Counted from the first letter of the stretch, positions 26,427-35,528 are shown. The stretch: 64,000 nt of DNA from Chloroflexota bacterium (GCA_029265355.1 JAJUJL010000003.1:248001-312000), one strand, 5' to 3'. A program made the numbers and translations. Notes: generated by a model not told the origin, from the sequence alone.

Positions 26427-27626
26427 ATGAAAAGATCAATCTACAAACCCGTTCTCGCAGCAACGACCCTGCTGCTGTTTGCACTGGCGTGCGGTTTGCC
26501 GCTACCCACCCCCGCCCCGCTGGCGACCGTCGATACGGCTCCTTTGTATACCCAGGCAGCCGAGACGCTGGTGGCTCAGCTCACCCATGCAGCGGAAGAG
26601 ATTGCGGCAACCCAGCAAGCGCCCGTAGCCAGCCCAACCCAAGCCGCAGCGATCGTTGATACCCCCACGCCGCTGCCAACCCTGGCGCCCCCGGCCACTC
26701 CCACGCCCTTTCCCACAGCCTCGCCCTTTCCCACCATCACCCCAATACTCGCCACAGCCACCCCCGAGAAACTCTGCAACGCGGCGCGCTTTGTCGAAGA
26801 TGTCACCATCCCCGACGGTACCCGCCTGAACCCGGGCGAGAGTTTCGTCAAAATTTGGGAACTGGAGAATGTTGGTACCTGTACATGGAGCGAAGACTAC
26901 GAGCTGGTTTTCTCGCGCGGCGATCAGATGAGCGGTCCGGACAGCCTGTCCATCGATCAAGAAGTTGCACCGGGGGATAGCATCCAAATTGGTGTCGACC
27001 TGATCGCGCCGACCAGCAAAGGCGAGTACCGCGGCTATTGGTTACTGAGCGACGAAGAGGGCGAGACCTTCGGCGTTGGCTCCAGCGCGAAATCCGCCTT
27101 CTGGGTAGACATCGAGGTGCGGGAGGTCAATAGCGGGATTGTGTACGATTTCGTCGCCAACTACTGCTCAGCCACCTGGCAAAGCAGCGCCCGCACGCTG
27201 CCCTGCCCCGGAAAGGGCGATGAACCCTCCGGTTTCGTTCGGCGCCTCGACCGGCCTGAGCAGGAAAACCGCACCGAGAACGAACCTGCCCTGTGGACAA
27301 ATCCGGAAATGGAAGACGGCGGATGGATCACAGGCACCTATCCGGCAATCACTGTCAAGAAAGGCGATCGCTTCCTGGCTGATGTCGGCTGCCTGAAGGA
27401 TGCGAAGAAATGCGATGTGCTCTTCCGATTGGATTACAAAATCGGCTCCGGTGCAGTCAAGAACCTGGGAGAATGGAATGAAGTCTATGATGGCAACATC
27501 ACCCGCATCGATGTCGATTTGAGCGATCTGGCGGGTAAAGAAGTCCGCTTCATCCTGACCGTCACCACAAACGGCGAGTATGAAGAGGACGAAGCTTTCT
27601 GGCTGGTTCCTCAGATCAAGCGCTGA
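26427..27626 (+). CDS. lipoprotein with NBR1-type Ig-like domain
   Basis: Secreted 399-residue protein of unknown role. A signal peptide ends at FALAC (C22), a lipobox. A Pro/Thr/Ala-rich linker (about 25-112) follows. Residues about 115-232 form an NBR1-like Ig domain (FVEDVTIPDGT, then KIWELENVGTCTWSEDYEL and a PTSKGEYRGYWLLSDEEG strand pair), a domain common in Chloroflexota surface proteins. The C-terminal 160 residues look like a second beta-sandwich with four cysteines, possibly carbohydrate-binding. Start ATG 26427 with GGAGG just upstream. It stands alone downstream of fdhA, with a possible terminator after it. Confidence 0.8.
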   Translation: MKRSIYKPVLAATTLLLFALACGLPLPTPAPLATVDTAPLYTQAAETLVAQLTHAAEEIAATQQAPVASPTQAAAIVDTPTPLPTLAPPATPTPFPTASPFPTITPILATATPEKLCNAARFVEDVTIPDGTRLNPGESFVKIWELENVGTCTWSEDYELVFSRGDQMSGPDSLSIDQEVAPGDSIQIGVDLIAPTSKGEYRGYWLLSDEEGETFGVGSSAKSAFWVDIEVREVNSGIVYDFVANYCSATWQSSARTLPCPGKGDEPSGFVRRLDRPEQENRTENEPALWTNPEMEDGGWITGTYPAITVKKGDRFLADVGCLKDAKKCDVLFRLDYKIGSGAVKNLGEWNEVYDGNITRIDVDLSDLAGKEVRFILTVTTNGEYEEDEAFWLVPQIKR

Positions 27627-27632
27627 TCGAAC

Positions 27633-27679
27633 GACCCTCTCCTGATTGAATAGACTCATGCTCCATCGCCAGGAGAGGG
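27633..27679 (+). terminator. inverted repeat between convergent genes, possible terminator
   Basis: A perfect 10-bp inverted repeat, CCCTCTCCTG (27633-27642) and CAGGAGAGGG (27670-27679), separated by 27 bases and followed by a T-rich stretch. The long loop makes it a weak terminator candidate; it lies exactly between two converging genes. Confidence 0.45.
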
Positions 27680-27699
27680 ATATTCTTTTCTATCCGCTG

Positions 27700-29505
27700 T
27701 CAACTTAAGACAATCGCTAATTGAAATACGCACCCGTTGCTGGTCAGCCCAACGACCTGCGCGCGGTGATCATCGAGCGAGACCAGCTTCAGATCAACAA
27801 TCCCATCCTGAGTCATCTCACACGGCAGCCCAGACCAGGTGATCACATCGCTGGAGAAAAAGAGCCTGTCCGCAGTTGCCGCAATCAAGCCGACCCCAGG
27901 CAAAGCCAAAAGAGATAGCACAGGTGCGTCGTCCCCGCTGATACGTATCCGTTGCCAGCCATCCTGAGACTGAACCAGGATGATCGACCCGAGCGCCAGG
28001 TACCAACGTCGATCGAGATACGCACAGCGAACCGCTGGGTGAGTCGTTGATTCGACTCTCAACAACTCCCAATGATCTCCAAGATCTTCGCTGCGCCAGA
28101 ATTCAAGGCGCGCTTCGCTCTCAGCACGGCTGACCACCAGCATCGTGCTTTCCAGGGCAGTTGCGGCTGAACCGTAGATGGCGATGACTGCGCCTCGGCA
28201 GGGAGAATGCGTCCGAATCCAGGCCTTATCAGGGCTGGGTTTACGCCATAAGCTGCCATCCGCTGCGCCAGCCCAAACCCCCGAGCTGCTTTGCGCCAGG
28301 CTGATCACTTCGCCGCCCCAAGACGCATCTTCAAAGTTAGCCCGCTTCGCGCCCAGGCGGATCACTTCTGGTCCGCACGCCGCCAACAGGTCTTGCCCTT
28401 CCCAGCTCAGCGCCAGTGGATTGATTGCCTCGCCATCTGGGCTGTGAGCTTCTTGCCAACTGATGCCGCCATCTTCACTCAGCCAGACACCCTCGCGCAT
28501 ACCGCCGACTGCCAGCGGTTGCTCGCTGTTGACAGCAAGGCTATGCACCTGCCGGGCTACGAACGTATCATCCTGTTCCCAGGTACTGCCCAGGTCAGGC
28601 GAGCGGAATAAGCCTCGCGCCCCTGCACCCGCCAGAATGATCCCGTCGATCTCCGCCAGAGTCAGGATAGCGCCTGGGAGAACTGCGAGCAGTGCCCAGC
28701 TCACCCCTGCATCCACCGAAGTAAAAATCTCGCCTGCCCCGGTGCCTGCCATGAGCGTGTGATTGGAGAGAAACAGCAAGCAGTTTATGGGATGTTCTTC
28801 ATCGGAGACAGGTTTACACACCGCCCAACTCCTGCCCTGGTTGCGGGAAATATGAACGCTTCCTTCAGCCGTGCCCGCCGCAACCAATCCATCCTGCCAA
28901 TAATTCGGGCTCACCGCCAGGCATAACACTGCCTCGTCTACCAGGCCAGCAGGTTGCCAGGCGCGCCCGGCATTGGGTGAATAATAGACGCCCTGCTCCA
29001 ACGCAGCAAAAACCGGTTCCTTGCGCTGCCAGTGAGGCGCAACGGCAAGGGCGTTCACCTGGAAATTCCGCAATCCAAAATTTGCCAGCTTCCATGAACG
29101 CCCTCCATCCACAGAGCGAAGGATACCGTGTGTTTCTGTCCCGGCGAGCGCCACACCATCCTGCACAAAGGAAGGCGAAAGCGCCAGGCTGGTTATAGCT
29201 GTGATCTGTGGGGGGATTGCGCAGCGCTGCCAGGTTCTACCGCGGTCAGCCGAACGAACCAACACAGCGTCATATCCTCCAGCCAATATCATCCGATGAC
29301 GAACAGCGATCACCGGCGCATCGCGCCGAGGAAATCCTCTCAGCACAGGCCGCCAGGCAAATTCATCCTGGTGGAACAAACCCGCCCCCGTCCCCGCCCA
29401 CAGCCTACCGGCCTCATCGCTCGCCAGGGAGAGCACCACGCCGCCCGCTGGAAGTGAGCCGGTTCGCGTGCAAACGACCCGCACCTCAGCAACCTCACGG
29501 TTCAT
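27700..29505 (-). CDS. Asp-box (BNR/sortilin-like) beta-propeller protein
   Basis: A 601-residue protein built from WD/BNR-type blades. At least eight Asp-box motifs of the S-x-D-x-G-x-x-W type are visible: SADRGRTW, SVDGGRSW, SPNAGRAW, SRNQGRSW, SVDAGVSW, SPDLGSTW, SEDGGISW and SEDLGDHW. This suggests one large or two linked propellers related to Ycf48/sortilin or sialidase folds; no sialidase catalytic residues are recognised. There is no evident signal peptide, so it is probably cytoplasmic. Its ATG (29503-29505) overlaps the end of the chaperonin gene by 11 bases, so the two are translated from one message and may work together. Confidence 0.85.
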   Translation of the reverse strand: MNREVAEVRVVCTRTGSLPAGGVVLSLASDEAGRLWAGTGAGLFHQDEFAWRPVLRGFPRRDAPVIAVRHRMILAGGYDAVLVRSADRGRTWQRCAIPPQITAITSLALSPSFVQDGVALAGTETHGILRSVDGGRSWKLANFGLRNFQVNALAVAPHWQRKEPVFAALEQGVYYSPNAGRAWQPAGLVDEAVLCLAVSPNYWQDGLVAAGTAEGSVHISRNQGRSWAVCKPVSDEEHPINCLLFLSNHTLMAGTGAGEIFTSVDAGVSWALLAVLPGAILTLAEIDGIILAGAGARGLFRSPDLGSTWEQDDTFVARQVHSLAVNSEQPLAVGGMREGVWLSEDGGISWQEAHSPDGEAINPLALSWEGQDLLAACGPEVIRLGAKRANFEDASWGGEVISLAQSSSGVWAGAADGSLWRKPSPDKAWIRTHSPCRGAVIAIYGSAATALESTMLVVSRAESEARLEFWRSEDLGDHWELLRVESTTHPAVRCAYLDRRWYLALGSIILVQSQDGWQRIRISGDDAPVLSLLALPGVGLIAATADRLFFSSDVITWSGLPCEMTQDGIVDLKLVSLDDHRAQVVGLTSNGCVFQLAIVLS

Positions 29506-31117
29506 AGCTCACTCTCGGTTTACGCTTCAAGATCAGAACTTCCGTGCCCAGAGCCATGGCTGCGCCGCTCACCGCGGTCTCCAGTGCAATAGCCAGAACC
29601 CGATAGGCATCCAAGATCCCCGCTGGATGGGCGGCAGATAACTTTTTATGAATCACGTCGAAAACTGTATCGGGATTGCCCTGCTGAACTTGCGCCAGGA
29701 TCAACCCCGACGAGGGTATGTGTGCATTTGCCAGCAGCCTGCGAAAAGGCGCTTCCAGGCTGATAGCCAGTGCGCGCACCCCCGCAGTTTGATCTGCGGT
29801 CAGCCCGCTGCTCCCAGAGGTCAATTTTTTCAACTCTGGTATGCAACGCAGAAAAGCGCTGCCCCCGCCGGCGAGCACGCCATCTTGCAGAGCGGCCTGG
29901 ATGGCCTTGATTCCCTGGCCGGCCTTCGTCTTGAGTGCGCTGCGCTCTGCGGCAGTGTGCGCCCCGATTTTTAAGACTGCCATGCTTCCGGCCATCCTGC
30001 CAAGGCGCATTTGCATTTCTTCCAGGTCGCTCTGGTTGCCACCCAATGAAACGACGCGCTGCTGGAGCTGCCTGATCCGCTCTTGAATTTCGATGAGGTC
30101 GCCTGCCCCTCCGCTCACCTGCAGGTATTGCAAATCTGCTTCAACTCGCCGCGCCGAACCGAGATTTCCGGCCCGAACGGAGCGGAATCCTCGATCGAAT
30201 TTGGCAGAAAATATTCTGGCGCCGGTCAGTGCAGCCAAATCTTCGAAATCTCCCGCGCCAAGCTCACCCACCCGTTCCAACGAAACTGCTGCAATCTTCA
30301 GTTTCGACTTTAGATGAGTGGTGACAATCAGGTTGAGCGCGTCTTCGCTGATTTTTTGGGCAACCAATAACAGGTGAGGTGGATCACACCGGATAGCGAA
30401 TTCCAGCAATGGCGCTACTTCCTCAATCTCGGTCAAGTTCCCTTCATACAGCGCCACCTGGCAATGATCCAGGCCCGTGGTATGCGCCTCGGGAGAGTTC
30501 ATCAGGTGAGGAGAAACCAGCGCTGCTCGCCATCGTCCCCCATCAACGTACTCGCGTTCCAGGTATGGCGCAGCATATTCCTCGATCAGGACGTGACCCG
30601 AAGCGCCAAGAATCCCGAATATTTCACCCAACATAAACGCCAGCTCATCATCGCCGGTGACCGATCTGGCAATCGCCTCCAAATCACTTTCATCCTTCAC
30701 CGGCTGCTTGAGCGATTGCAGTGTACGCAAGGCATGTTCAGCGCCAATGCGAAGGCCCTGTTGCACTTCCACCGCGTGCGCGCCAGCCAAACAAACCCTC
30801 AGCGCTTGATCGAAGATCGCCTGCGCCAGGATGGCGCTCGTCGCGCCGCCATCCCCAACCCTCTCCCGCACACGCCAGACCAGGTTGCGCATCATCATTG
30901 CGCCGACATCCATGCTGCTCTCCCCCAGCGATGTCACCCGCCGCACCATCGTAGCCGCATCCGTGAGCACTTCTGGTTGCGGCTTGAGCGTATCCTGATA
31001 CAGGACAACACCGCGCGTCGGTCCATAGGTACATGCGACCAGGTCTGCCAATTGATCGAAGCCCTTTTTCAGGCGGACAACCGATTCTGGGTAAGTGATG
31101 ACTGCCGGTTTATGCAT
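29495..31117 (-). CDS. divergent GroEL-type chaperonin paralogue
   Basis: A 540-residue full-length group I chaperonin with equatorial, intermediate and apical domains. ATP-site residues retained include the aspartate in VLTDAATMV (GroEL D52), GDG in VGDGGATSA (D87) and GILD near the end (D495). However, the position matching GroEL D398, which activates water for ATP hydrolysis, is Q401 (ALKTKAGQGIKAI). The C-terminal GGM tail is missing and no groES is nearby. This suggests a slow or non-hydrolysing paralogue rather than the housekeeping GroEL. Start chosen at ATG 31117 (MHKPAV), which aligns with GroEL; the frame continues to a TTG at 31150. The downstream propeller gene overlaps its end. 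Confidence 0.85.
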   Translation of the reverse strand: MHKPAVITYPESVVRLKKGFDQLADLVACTYGPTRGVVLYQDTLKPQPEVLTDAATMVRRVTSLGESSMDVGAMMMRNLVWRVRERVGDGGATSAILAQAIFDQALRVCLAGAHAVEVQQGLRIGAEHALRTLQSLKQPVKDESDLEAIARSVTGDDELAFMLGEIFGILGASGHVLIEEYAAPYLEREYVDGGRWRAALVSPHLMNSPEAHTTGLDHCQVALYEGNLTEIEEVAPLLEFAIRCDPPHLLLVAQKISEDALNLIVTTHLKSKLKIAAVSLERVGELGAGDFEDLAALTGARIFSAKFDRGFRSVRAGNLGSARRVEADLQYLQVSGGAGDLIEIQERIRQLQQRVVSLGGNQSDLEEMQMRLGRMAGSMAVLKIGAHTAAERSALKTKAGQGIKAIQAALQDGVLAGGGSAFLRCIPELKKLTSGSSGLTADQTAGVRALAISLEAPFRRLLANAHIPSSGLILAQVQQGNPDTVFDVIHKKLSAAHPAGILDAYRVLAIALETAVSGAAMALGTEVLILKRKPRVSYEP

Positions 31118-31160
31118 CGTCAAAGCGTCCAACCTATGATGTGCGGTCAAAAAATACTTC

Positions 31161-31189
31161 TTGACACCTGGGTTGCATTATTATACAAT
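31161..31189 (+). promoter_or_regulatory. strong sigma-70-type promoter of the ROK/sugar operon
   Basis: Perfect -35 TTGACA (31161-31166), 17-base spacer, TACAAT (31184-31189, 5 of 6). It lies in the AT-rich gap between the divergent chaperonin and ROK genes and would start transcription near 31196. It is the best promoter match in the window. No clear operator palindrome was seen around it. Confidence 0.78.
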
Positions 31190-31254
31190 AAAAACGGTAT
31201 ATTTATTTTTTCAACTTTATTAAACAAATCAAGGCTACCCCACGATTTCTGTTG

Positions 31255-32493
31255 ATGAAGGGCTCACCTACCTTCCCTGGCAGCAACATCACCCTGGTTA
31301 AATCCCACAACCTCAGGGCTGTATTGTTGAGTTTCCTTCATCAAGAACACATCTCGCGTATCCAGCTTGCCCGCCAGACAAATTTATCCAGCACCACCAT
31401 TACAAACCTGATCTCAGAACTTCTCGAGCAGGGAATCGTCATCGAGGAAGGCGTCGAGACCGCCCCGAATGCACGACGCCTGGGTCGTCCTCCGACTGCT
31501 TTGAAGTTGGTGCCAGATGCTCGCTACGCAATCGGTGTGCACATTGGTATCGGCCTGGTACGGGTAGCCATTGCCGATCTCTATGCCCGGCTGATCTACA
31601 ACCAGTTTATGAATTTCGACATCGCTACCCCTGCCGAGATCGTCTTGGATCGCATCGTGAACGAGATACAAACTGGCATCCAGCACAGTGGCATCACCCC
31701 TGAGCGCATCCTGGGAGTCGGCGTCGGCGCATCGGGATTGGTCAACTTCTCGGAGGGCGTGAATATCCTTGCCCCAAACCTCGAGTGGGTCAATATTCCT
31801 GTTCGCGATTATTTGCATCGCGCATTGAACCTGCCTGTCGTCGTGGATAACAATGTCCGTACCATGGCGCTGGGGGAAGCGTTTTTTGGTGCTGGGAAAG
31901 GCGCGAATTCACTCGCCTTTGTCTACGGCAGAGTTGGTGTTGGCGCCGGTTTTGTGGTCAATGGGCAGGTATTCCGGGGCAGCGCTGCAGGAGCGGGTGA
32001 AATCGGTCACGTCAAGATGATTTCTAGCCCTGCAGAAACCTGCCGCTGCGGGAAGCAAGGTTGCCTGGAAACCCTGGTTTCTGAAACCGTGCTCATACGC
32101 GAAGCAAAAAAGCTGGCCGAGCGTTACCCCCAGGGTGTGCTGGCTTCGCTCATCAAGCAACAGAATGATAAGAACCTTACGGACACCATTTTTGACGCCG
32201 CACGCCAGGGCGACCAGCACGTGAGAGAACTGATCCAAACCCAGGCATGCTACCTCGGCATTGCTTTGGCAAACGTGGTCAATATGATCAATCCAGAATT
32301 GATCATCCTGGGAGGGCTTTTTGCCCAAGGCGAAGATCTGATTGTGCCCATTGCCTCAGAAACGATGCGCAAGCAGGCATTTGCTGGGCTCGGCGACAGT
32401 GTCACGGTGCGCACCACGAGCTTTGGCTGGCGCGCTGGCGTCACCGGAGCAGCCGCGCTGGCATTGATGACATTTTTCTACCAGGAACCTTAG
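31255..32493 (+). CDS. ROK-family transcriptional regulator
   Basis: Sugar-responsive repressor (412 aa). Residues about 15-65 are a winged helix (ISRIQLARQTNLSSTTITNLISELLEQG), followed by a ROK domain. The ROK zinc motif CRCGKQGCLE and GEIGHVK are present. The ATP-binding region VGVGASGLVN lacks a clear kinase signature, as expected for a NagC/XylR-type regulator rather than a sugar kinase. ATG 31255 or TTG 31252 starts the gene. As first gene behind a consensus promoter and just ahead of the isomerase (eight bases), it likely controls the glycoside operon and its own expression. Confidence 0.9.
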   Translation: MKGSPTFPGSNITLVKSHNLRAVLLSFLHQEHISRIQLARQTNLSSTTITNLISELLEQGIVIEEGVETAPNARRLGRPPTALKLVPDARYAIGVHIGIGLVRVAIADLYARLIYNQFMNFDIATPAEIVLDRIVNEIQTGIQHSGITPERILGVGVGASGLVNFSEGVNILAPNLEWVNIPVRDYLHRALNLPVVVDNNVRTMALGEAFFGAGKGANSLAFVYGRVGVGAGFVVNGQVFRGSAAGAGEIGHVKMISSPAETCRCGKQGCLETLVSETVLIREAKKLAERYPQGVLASLIKQQNDKNLTDTIFDAARQGDQHVRELIQTQACYLGIALANVVNMINPELIILGGLFAQGEDLIVPIASETMRKQAFAGLGDSVTVRTTSFGWRAGVTGAAALALMTFFYQEP

Positions 32494-32501
32494 GAGCCTT
32501 T

Positions 32502-33863
32502 ATGACGCACCTCCGCATCGCATTTGCACCCCTGGCCCGCACAACTTTCGACATGTCATTAGCAAACGAGGTCACCCAGTCGGCGCGCCAAAGCCTGGCG
32601 GAGGCAGGCTTTGAACTGGTCGGTCCCGCGGAGTTGATCACGGATGCTGCATCAGCGCAGGCTGCAGCCCACGCCCTTCGCCAGGAGACAGTTGATCTGC
32701 TCTTGATCTTCCAGGCGACATTTGCCGATAGCACCATGCTCCATGCCCTGGCAGATCAAATCACCGCACCCATCTTTTTGTGGGCTGTCCCTGAACCTCA
32801 TACCGGAGGGCGCTTAAGGTTGAATTCGTTTTGCGGCATCAACCTGGCTGGTCACGCCCTGACACTGCAAGGCAAGAAATATGATTACACATTCTCTCCT
32901 CCGGGAGATGAGCAGGCCATCGAAGCGGTGCGTACCCGCGCACAGGCTGGCCGCGTCCTGCGCAAGCTTCGCGAGGCGCAGCTTGGCGTGGTTGGCGAAC
33001 ACCCGGCCGGAATGGATACCTGCCACCTGGATATGGGTTATTTGAATGAGACGCTTGGTTTACGTGTGCAGCGCATCGAGCTCCAGGAAGTGTTCCAGCG
33101 CGCCAGGGCGATCAGCCCTGCGGAGATCACCCGCGTGCGGGAGAGATTATCTCAAAAGCTTCCCAACCTGGATCAACTCGAGCAAAAGCCGCTCGCCGGA
33201 ACGCTGAGCGTGTATCGCACGCTCAAGGAGATTTGCCAGGAGCGGCGATTAGATGGACTGGCTGTGCGCTGCTGGCCCGAGTTCTTCACCGACCTGGGCT
33301 GCGCAGCCTGCGGGGCTATGTCCATGCTCACTGACGAGATGACTCCTTGCTCATGCGAAGCAGATGCGAATGGAACAGTCACCCAACTTATGCTGCAGTG
33401 GCTCAGTGAAGAGCAAGCCTTTGGCAGTGATGTAGTATCCATAGACGAACAGCGCGATGCCCTGATCTTGTGGCACTGCGGTCTGGCGCCGCTCTCCATG
33501 GCTGACCCAACCGTGACCCCACGCGGCACTATTCACTCCAACCGGAGAGTCCCGCTGAACATGGAATTTCCTCTCAAACCGGGCAAGGTGACCGTTGCGC
33601 GCCTCAACCGGCATCCCGCATCAGGGGACGATGCACAGCGCCACGCCTACCGTCTGGTGATTGGTTCCGGAGAAATGCTCTCTGCGCCGCCTGCATTCTC
33701 GGGTACCACAGGCGCCCTGCGATTTGACCGACCGGTCAGGCAGGTGATCGACACGATCTTGCGAGAAGGGCTGGAACATCATGTCTCGATGACTTACGGC
33801 AGCTACCTGCCCGCCCTGACGGTTATCGCCGACCTGTTGGAAATGCCAGTCGTCAGACTCTAG
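32502..33863 (+). CDS. L-fucose/L-arabinose-isomerase-like protein (COG2407 type)
   Basis: A 453-residue protein resembling the FucI/AraA sugar isomerases. After two Rossmann-like domains the segment FFTDLGCAACGAMSMLTDEMTPCSCEADANG contributes acidic metal-ligand candidates, and a C-terminal GLEHH supplies a histidine. Likely reaction: Mn-dependent aldose-ketose interconversion of a sugar released by the neighbouring glycosidase; related proteins isomerise fucose, arabinose or, in some sulfoglycolytic clusters, sulfoquinovose. Start ATG 32502 with TAGGAG five bases upstream; a longer frame overlapping the ROK gene is a shadow. Confidence 0.75.
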   Translation: MTHLRIAFAPLARTTFDMSLANEVTQSARQSLAEAGFELVGPAELITDAASAQAAAHALRQETVDLLLIFQATFADSTMLHALADQITAPIFLWAVPEPHTGGRLRLNSFCGINLAGHALTLQGKKYDYTFSPPGDEQAIEAVRTRAQAGRVLRKLREAQLGVVGEHPAGMDTCHLDMGYLNETLGLRVQRIELQEVFQRARAISPAEITRVRERLSQKLPNLDQLEQKPLAGTLSVYRTLKEICQERRLDGLAVRCWPEFFTDLGCAACGAMSMLTDEMTPCSCEADANGTVTQLMLQWLSEEQAFGSDVVSIDEQRDALILWHCGLAPLSMADPTVTPRGTIHSNRRVPLNMEFPLKPGKVTVARLNRHPASGDDAQRHAYRLVIGSGEMLSAPPAFSGTTGALRFDRPVRQVIDTILREGLEHHVSMTYGSYLPALTVIADLLEMPVVRL

Positions 33864-33892
33864 ATACGACCCAACCCTTAGTGAAAGGAGGC

Positions 33893-33908
33893 ATCCTGAT
33901 TACAGGAT
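33893..33908 (+). promoter_or_regulatory. small hairpin before the solute-binding protein gene
   Basis: ATCCTG, loop ATTA, CAGGAT, then TTTC. A 6-bp hairpin 30 bases after the isomerase stop and 77 bases before the binding-protein start. It could be a weak terminator or processing site. Confidence 0.3.
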
Positions 33909-33985
33909 TTTCAACAACTGCTCTCACCCGTTGGATTCAAGGACAAGAGGACCATTCATCCGAATTGAAGAGGAGATAGAAAACC

Positions 33986-35383
33986 ATGGAAGAAAAAAAC
34001 AACCGTGTGCAGCTTACCCGCCGGGATTTTCTCAAGCTCGGCGCATCCGGTGTTGCAGCGTTGGTGCTCTCCCGCTGTGCCCCAACTCCCACTCCAGAAG
34101 CTCCTGCTGCTGGCCCGGCTGCCACAGAACCCCCGATGGCGCCCACCACGGTGGAATTCCTGGCCTGGGGCGATAACGCCGATATCCCCGCCTGGGAAAA
34201 GCTCTCCAAGCTCTACATGGAACGCAATCCGAACGTGACCGTCAATGTCACTACCGTCGCTGAACCAAACGCCAACTTCTATCCGAAGCTGCAGACCTCG
34301 ATCGCTGGCGGCGCCCCTCCTCATGTATCTTCGTTCCAGGGTTGGGAATGGCAAACCTACGCCGATAAAGACCTGCTGGCGCCCATTGATGAGTATGTGA
34401 CGCGCGACGGTTTTACCGCTCCTTACCCGGATAACGTCAAAAGCATCGTGGACAGCACCTCCCGCAATGGGAAGAAGTATCTCATCCCGCTTCAGGTCGC
34501 CACGATGCTGATGTTTTACATCAAGAAGCCCTTTGATGAAGCTGGCATTCCCTATCCCACCGATGATTGGACCTACGATGAGTTCCTCGAAATTGCTCGC
34601 AAGCTGACTGACACCAGCGGCGAGTTCAAGAAATACGGCTTGCAGGCCAATGGCAACTGGTTCCGTGACATCGGTTGGATACGCGGCACGGGCAAGCAGG
34701 AATTCGACTCGATCGTTGATCCAAAGAAAGCCCAGTTCAGCCAGCCCGAAATCATCGATATCGTCCAGAAGATGGCTTCGGATGTGTATTACGAGATGAA
34801 GATTTCCCCGTCACCCGCGGATCTCTCCGGTGGCGCTAACTCCTTCCAGACTGGCAATTGCGCCATGAAGTACGAGGGGCCGTGGTGGTTCCCAACCATG
34901 AACAGCCCTGAGCTACGCGCGGAAGGCAAACAGCTCGAATTTGACGTCGTACTGATGCCCAAGATGGCGGATGAGTCCCGTCCACATCGCGGTTGGGCTG
35001 AGGGCGTGGCGCTGCTCAAGGGCGACAATGTCGAGGCAGCCTGGAAATTCGCCAGCTTCATGGCCGGCGAAGAAGGCGACAAGATCTACTCCGAGACCAC
35101 GGGGCGCATGCCGAACAACCTTGCTTTGTTGGAGAGCTTCTGGCTGCCAACCGTGACCGAGAAATTCCAGCTTCAAAACGGAAAAGCTTTCATCGAAGCC
35201 TTCAGCCGCTCTGAAGTGGATGTGGTGGGCGGCGTACCGCGCAGCCTGATGTGGAGCGAGATCGTCAAACCGACCGGCTGGGATCCGCTCATCAACGGGA
35301 GCGCTAAGGCCGCTGACGTGCTGCCGGCTGTCGACCAGGCCCTCCAGGCCAAGCTGGACGAGTACTGGGCCACCCAGGGCTAA
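33986..35383 (+). CDS. ABC sugar transporter, extracellular solute-binding lipoprotein
   Basis: Sugar-binding protein (465 aa) of the family-1 (MalE-like) type. The N-terminus carries a twin-arginine motif, RRDFLK (12-17), and a lipobox ending LSRC with C31, so it is probably exported folded through Tat and lipid-anchored. A Pro/Thr/Ala linker precedes the mature domain, which contains the usual lobes (WGDNADIPAWEKLSKLYMERNP at the front). Strong ribosome site GAGGAG at 33971-33976. It feeds the two permeases downstream and is separated from them by a 192-base gap with stem-loops, a typical arrangement for making more binding protein than permease. Confidence 0.92.
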   Translation: MEEKNNRVQLTRRDFLKLGASGVAALVLSRCAPTPTPEAPAAGPAATEPPMAPTTVEFLAWGDNADIPAWEKLSKLYMERNPNVTVNVTTVAEPNANFYPKLQTSIAGGAPPHVSSFQGWEWQTYADKDLLAPIDEYVTRDGFTAPYPDNVKSIVDSTSRNGKKYLIPLQVATMLMFYIKKPFDEAGIPYPTDDWTYDEFLEIARKLTDTSGEFKKYGLQANGNWFRDIGWIRGTGKQEFDSIVDPKKAQFSQPEIIDIVQKMASDVYYEMKISPSPADLSGGANSFQTGNCAMKYEGPWWFPTMNSPELRAEGKQLEFDVVLMPKMADESRPHRGWAEGVALLKGDNVEAAWKFASFMAGEEGDKIYSETTGRMPNNLALLESFWLPTVTEKFQLQNGKAFIEAFSRSEVDVVGGVPRSLMWSEIVKPTGWDPLINGSAKAADVLPAVDQALQAKLDEYWATQG

Positions 35384-35440
35384 GAACGTTTGCCTGCCAG
35401 GCAAGTCTTCCGGTAAACCTCCGCAGGCATCCTCATACCC

Positions 35441-35518
35441 GCCGATCCCTATCCCTCTCGCAGTGTGCGACTGACGCAACGATCCATCGCATATTGGGAT
35501 GAGGGATAGGGAGCCGGC
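35441..35518 (+). promoter_or_regulatory. long inverted repeat between binding-protein and permease genes
   Basis: TCCCTATCCCTC (35446-35457) pairs perfectly with GAGGGATAGGGA (35501-35512); GCCG/CGGC (35441-35444 and 35515-35518) extend it across a small internal loop. The 43-base loop is long. Probably an mRNA stabiliser or attenuator after the binding-protein gene. No poly-T follows. Confidence 0.6.
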
Positions 35519-35528
35519 TAATTGTGTA

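Noticed and set aside
30374-31255. 293-residue plus-strand open frame opposite the chaperonin
   Set aside because: Shadow of the chaperonin gene; composition is rich in Arg/His/Pro as expected from antisense translation.
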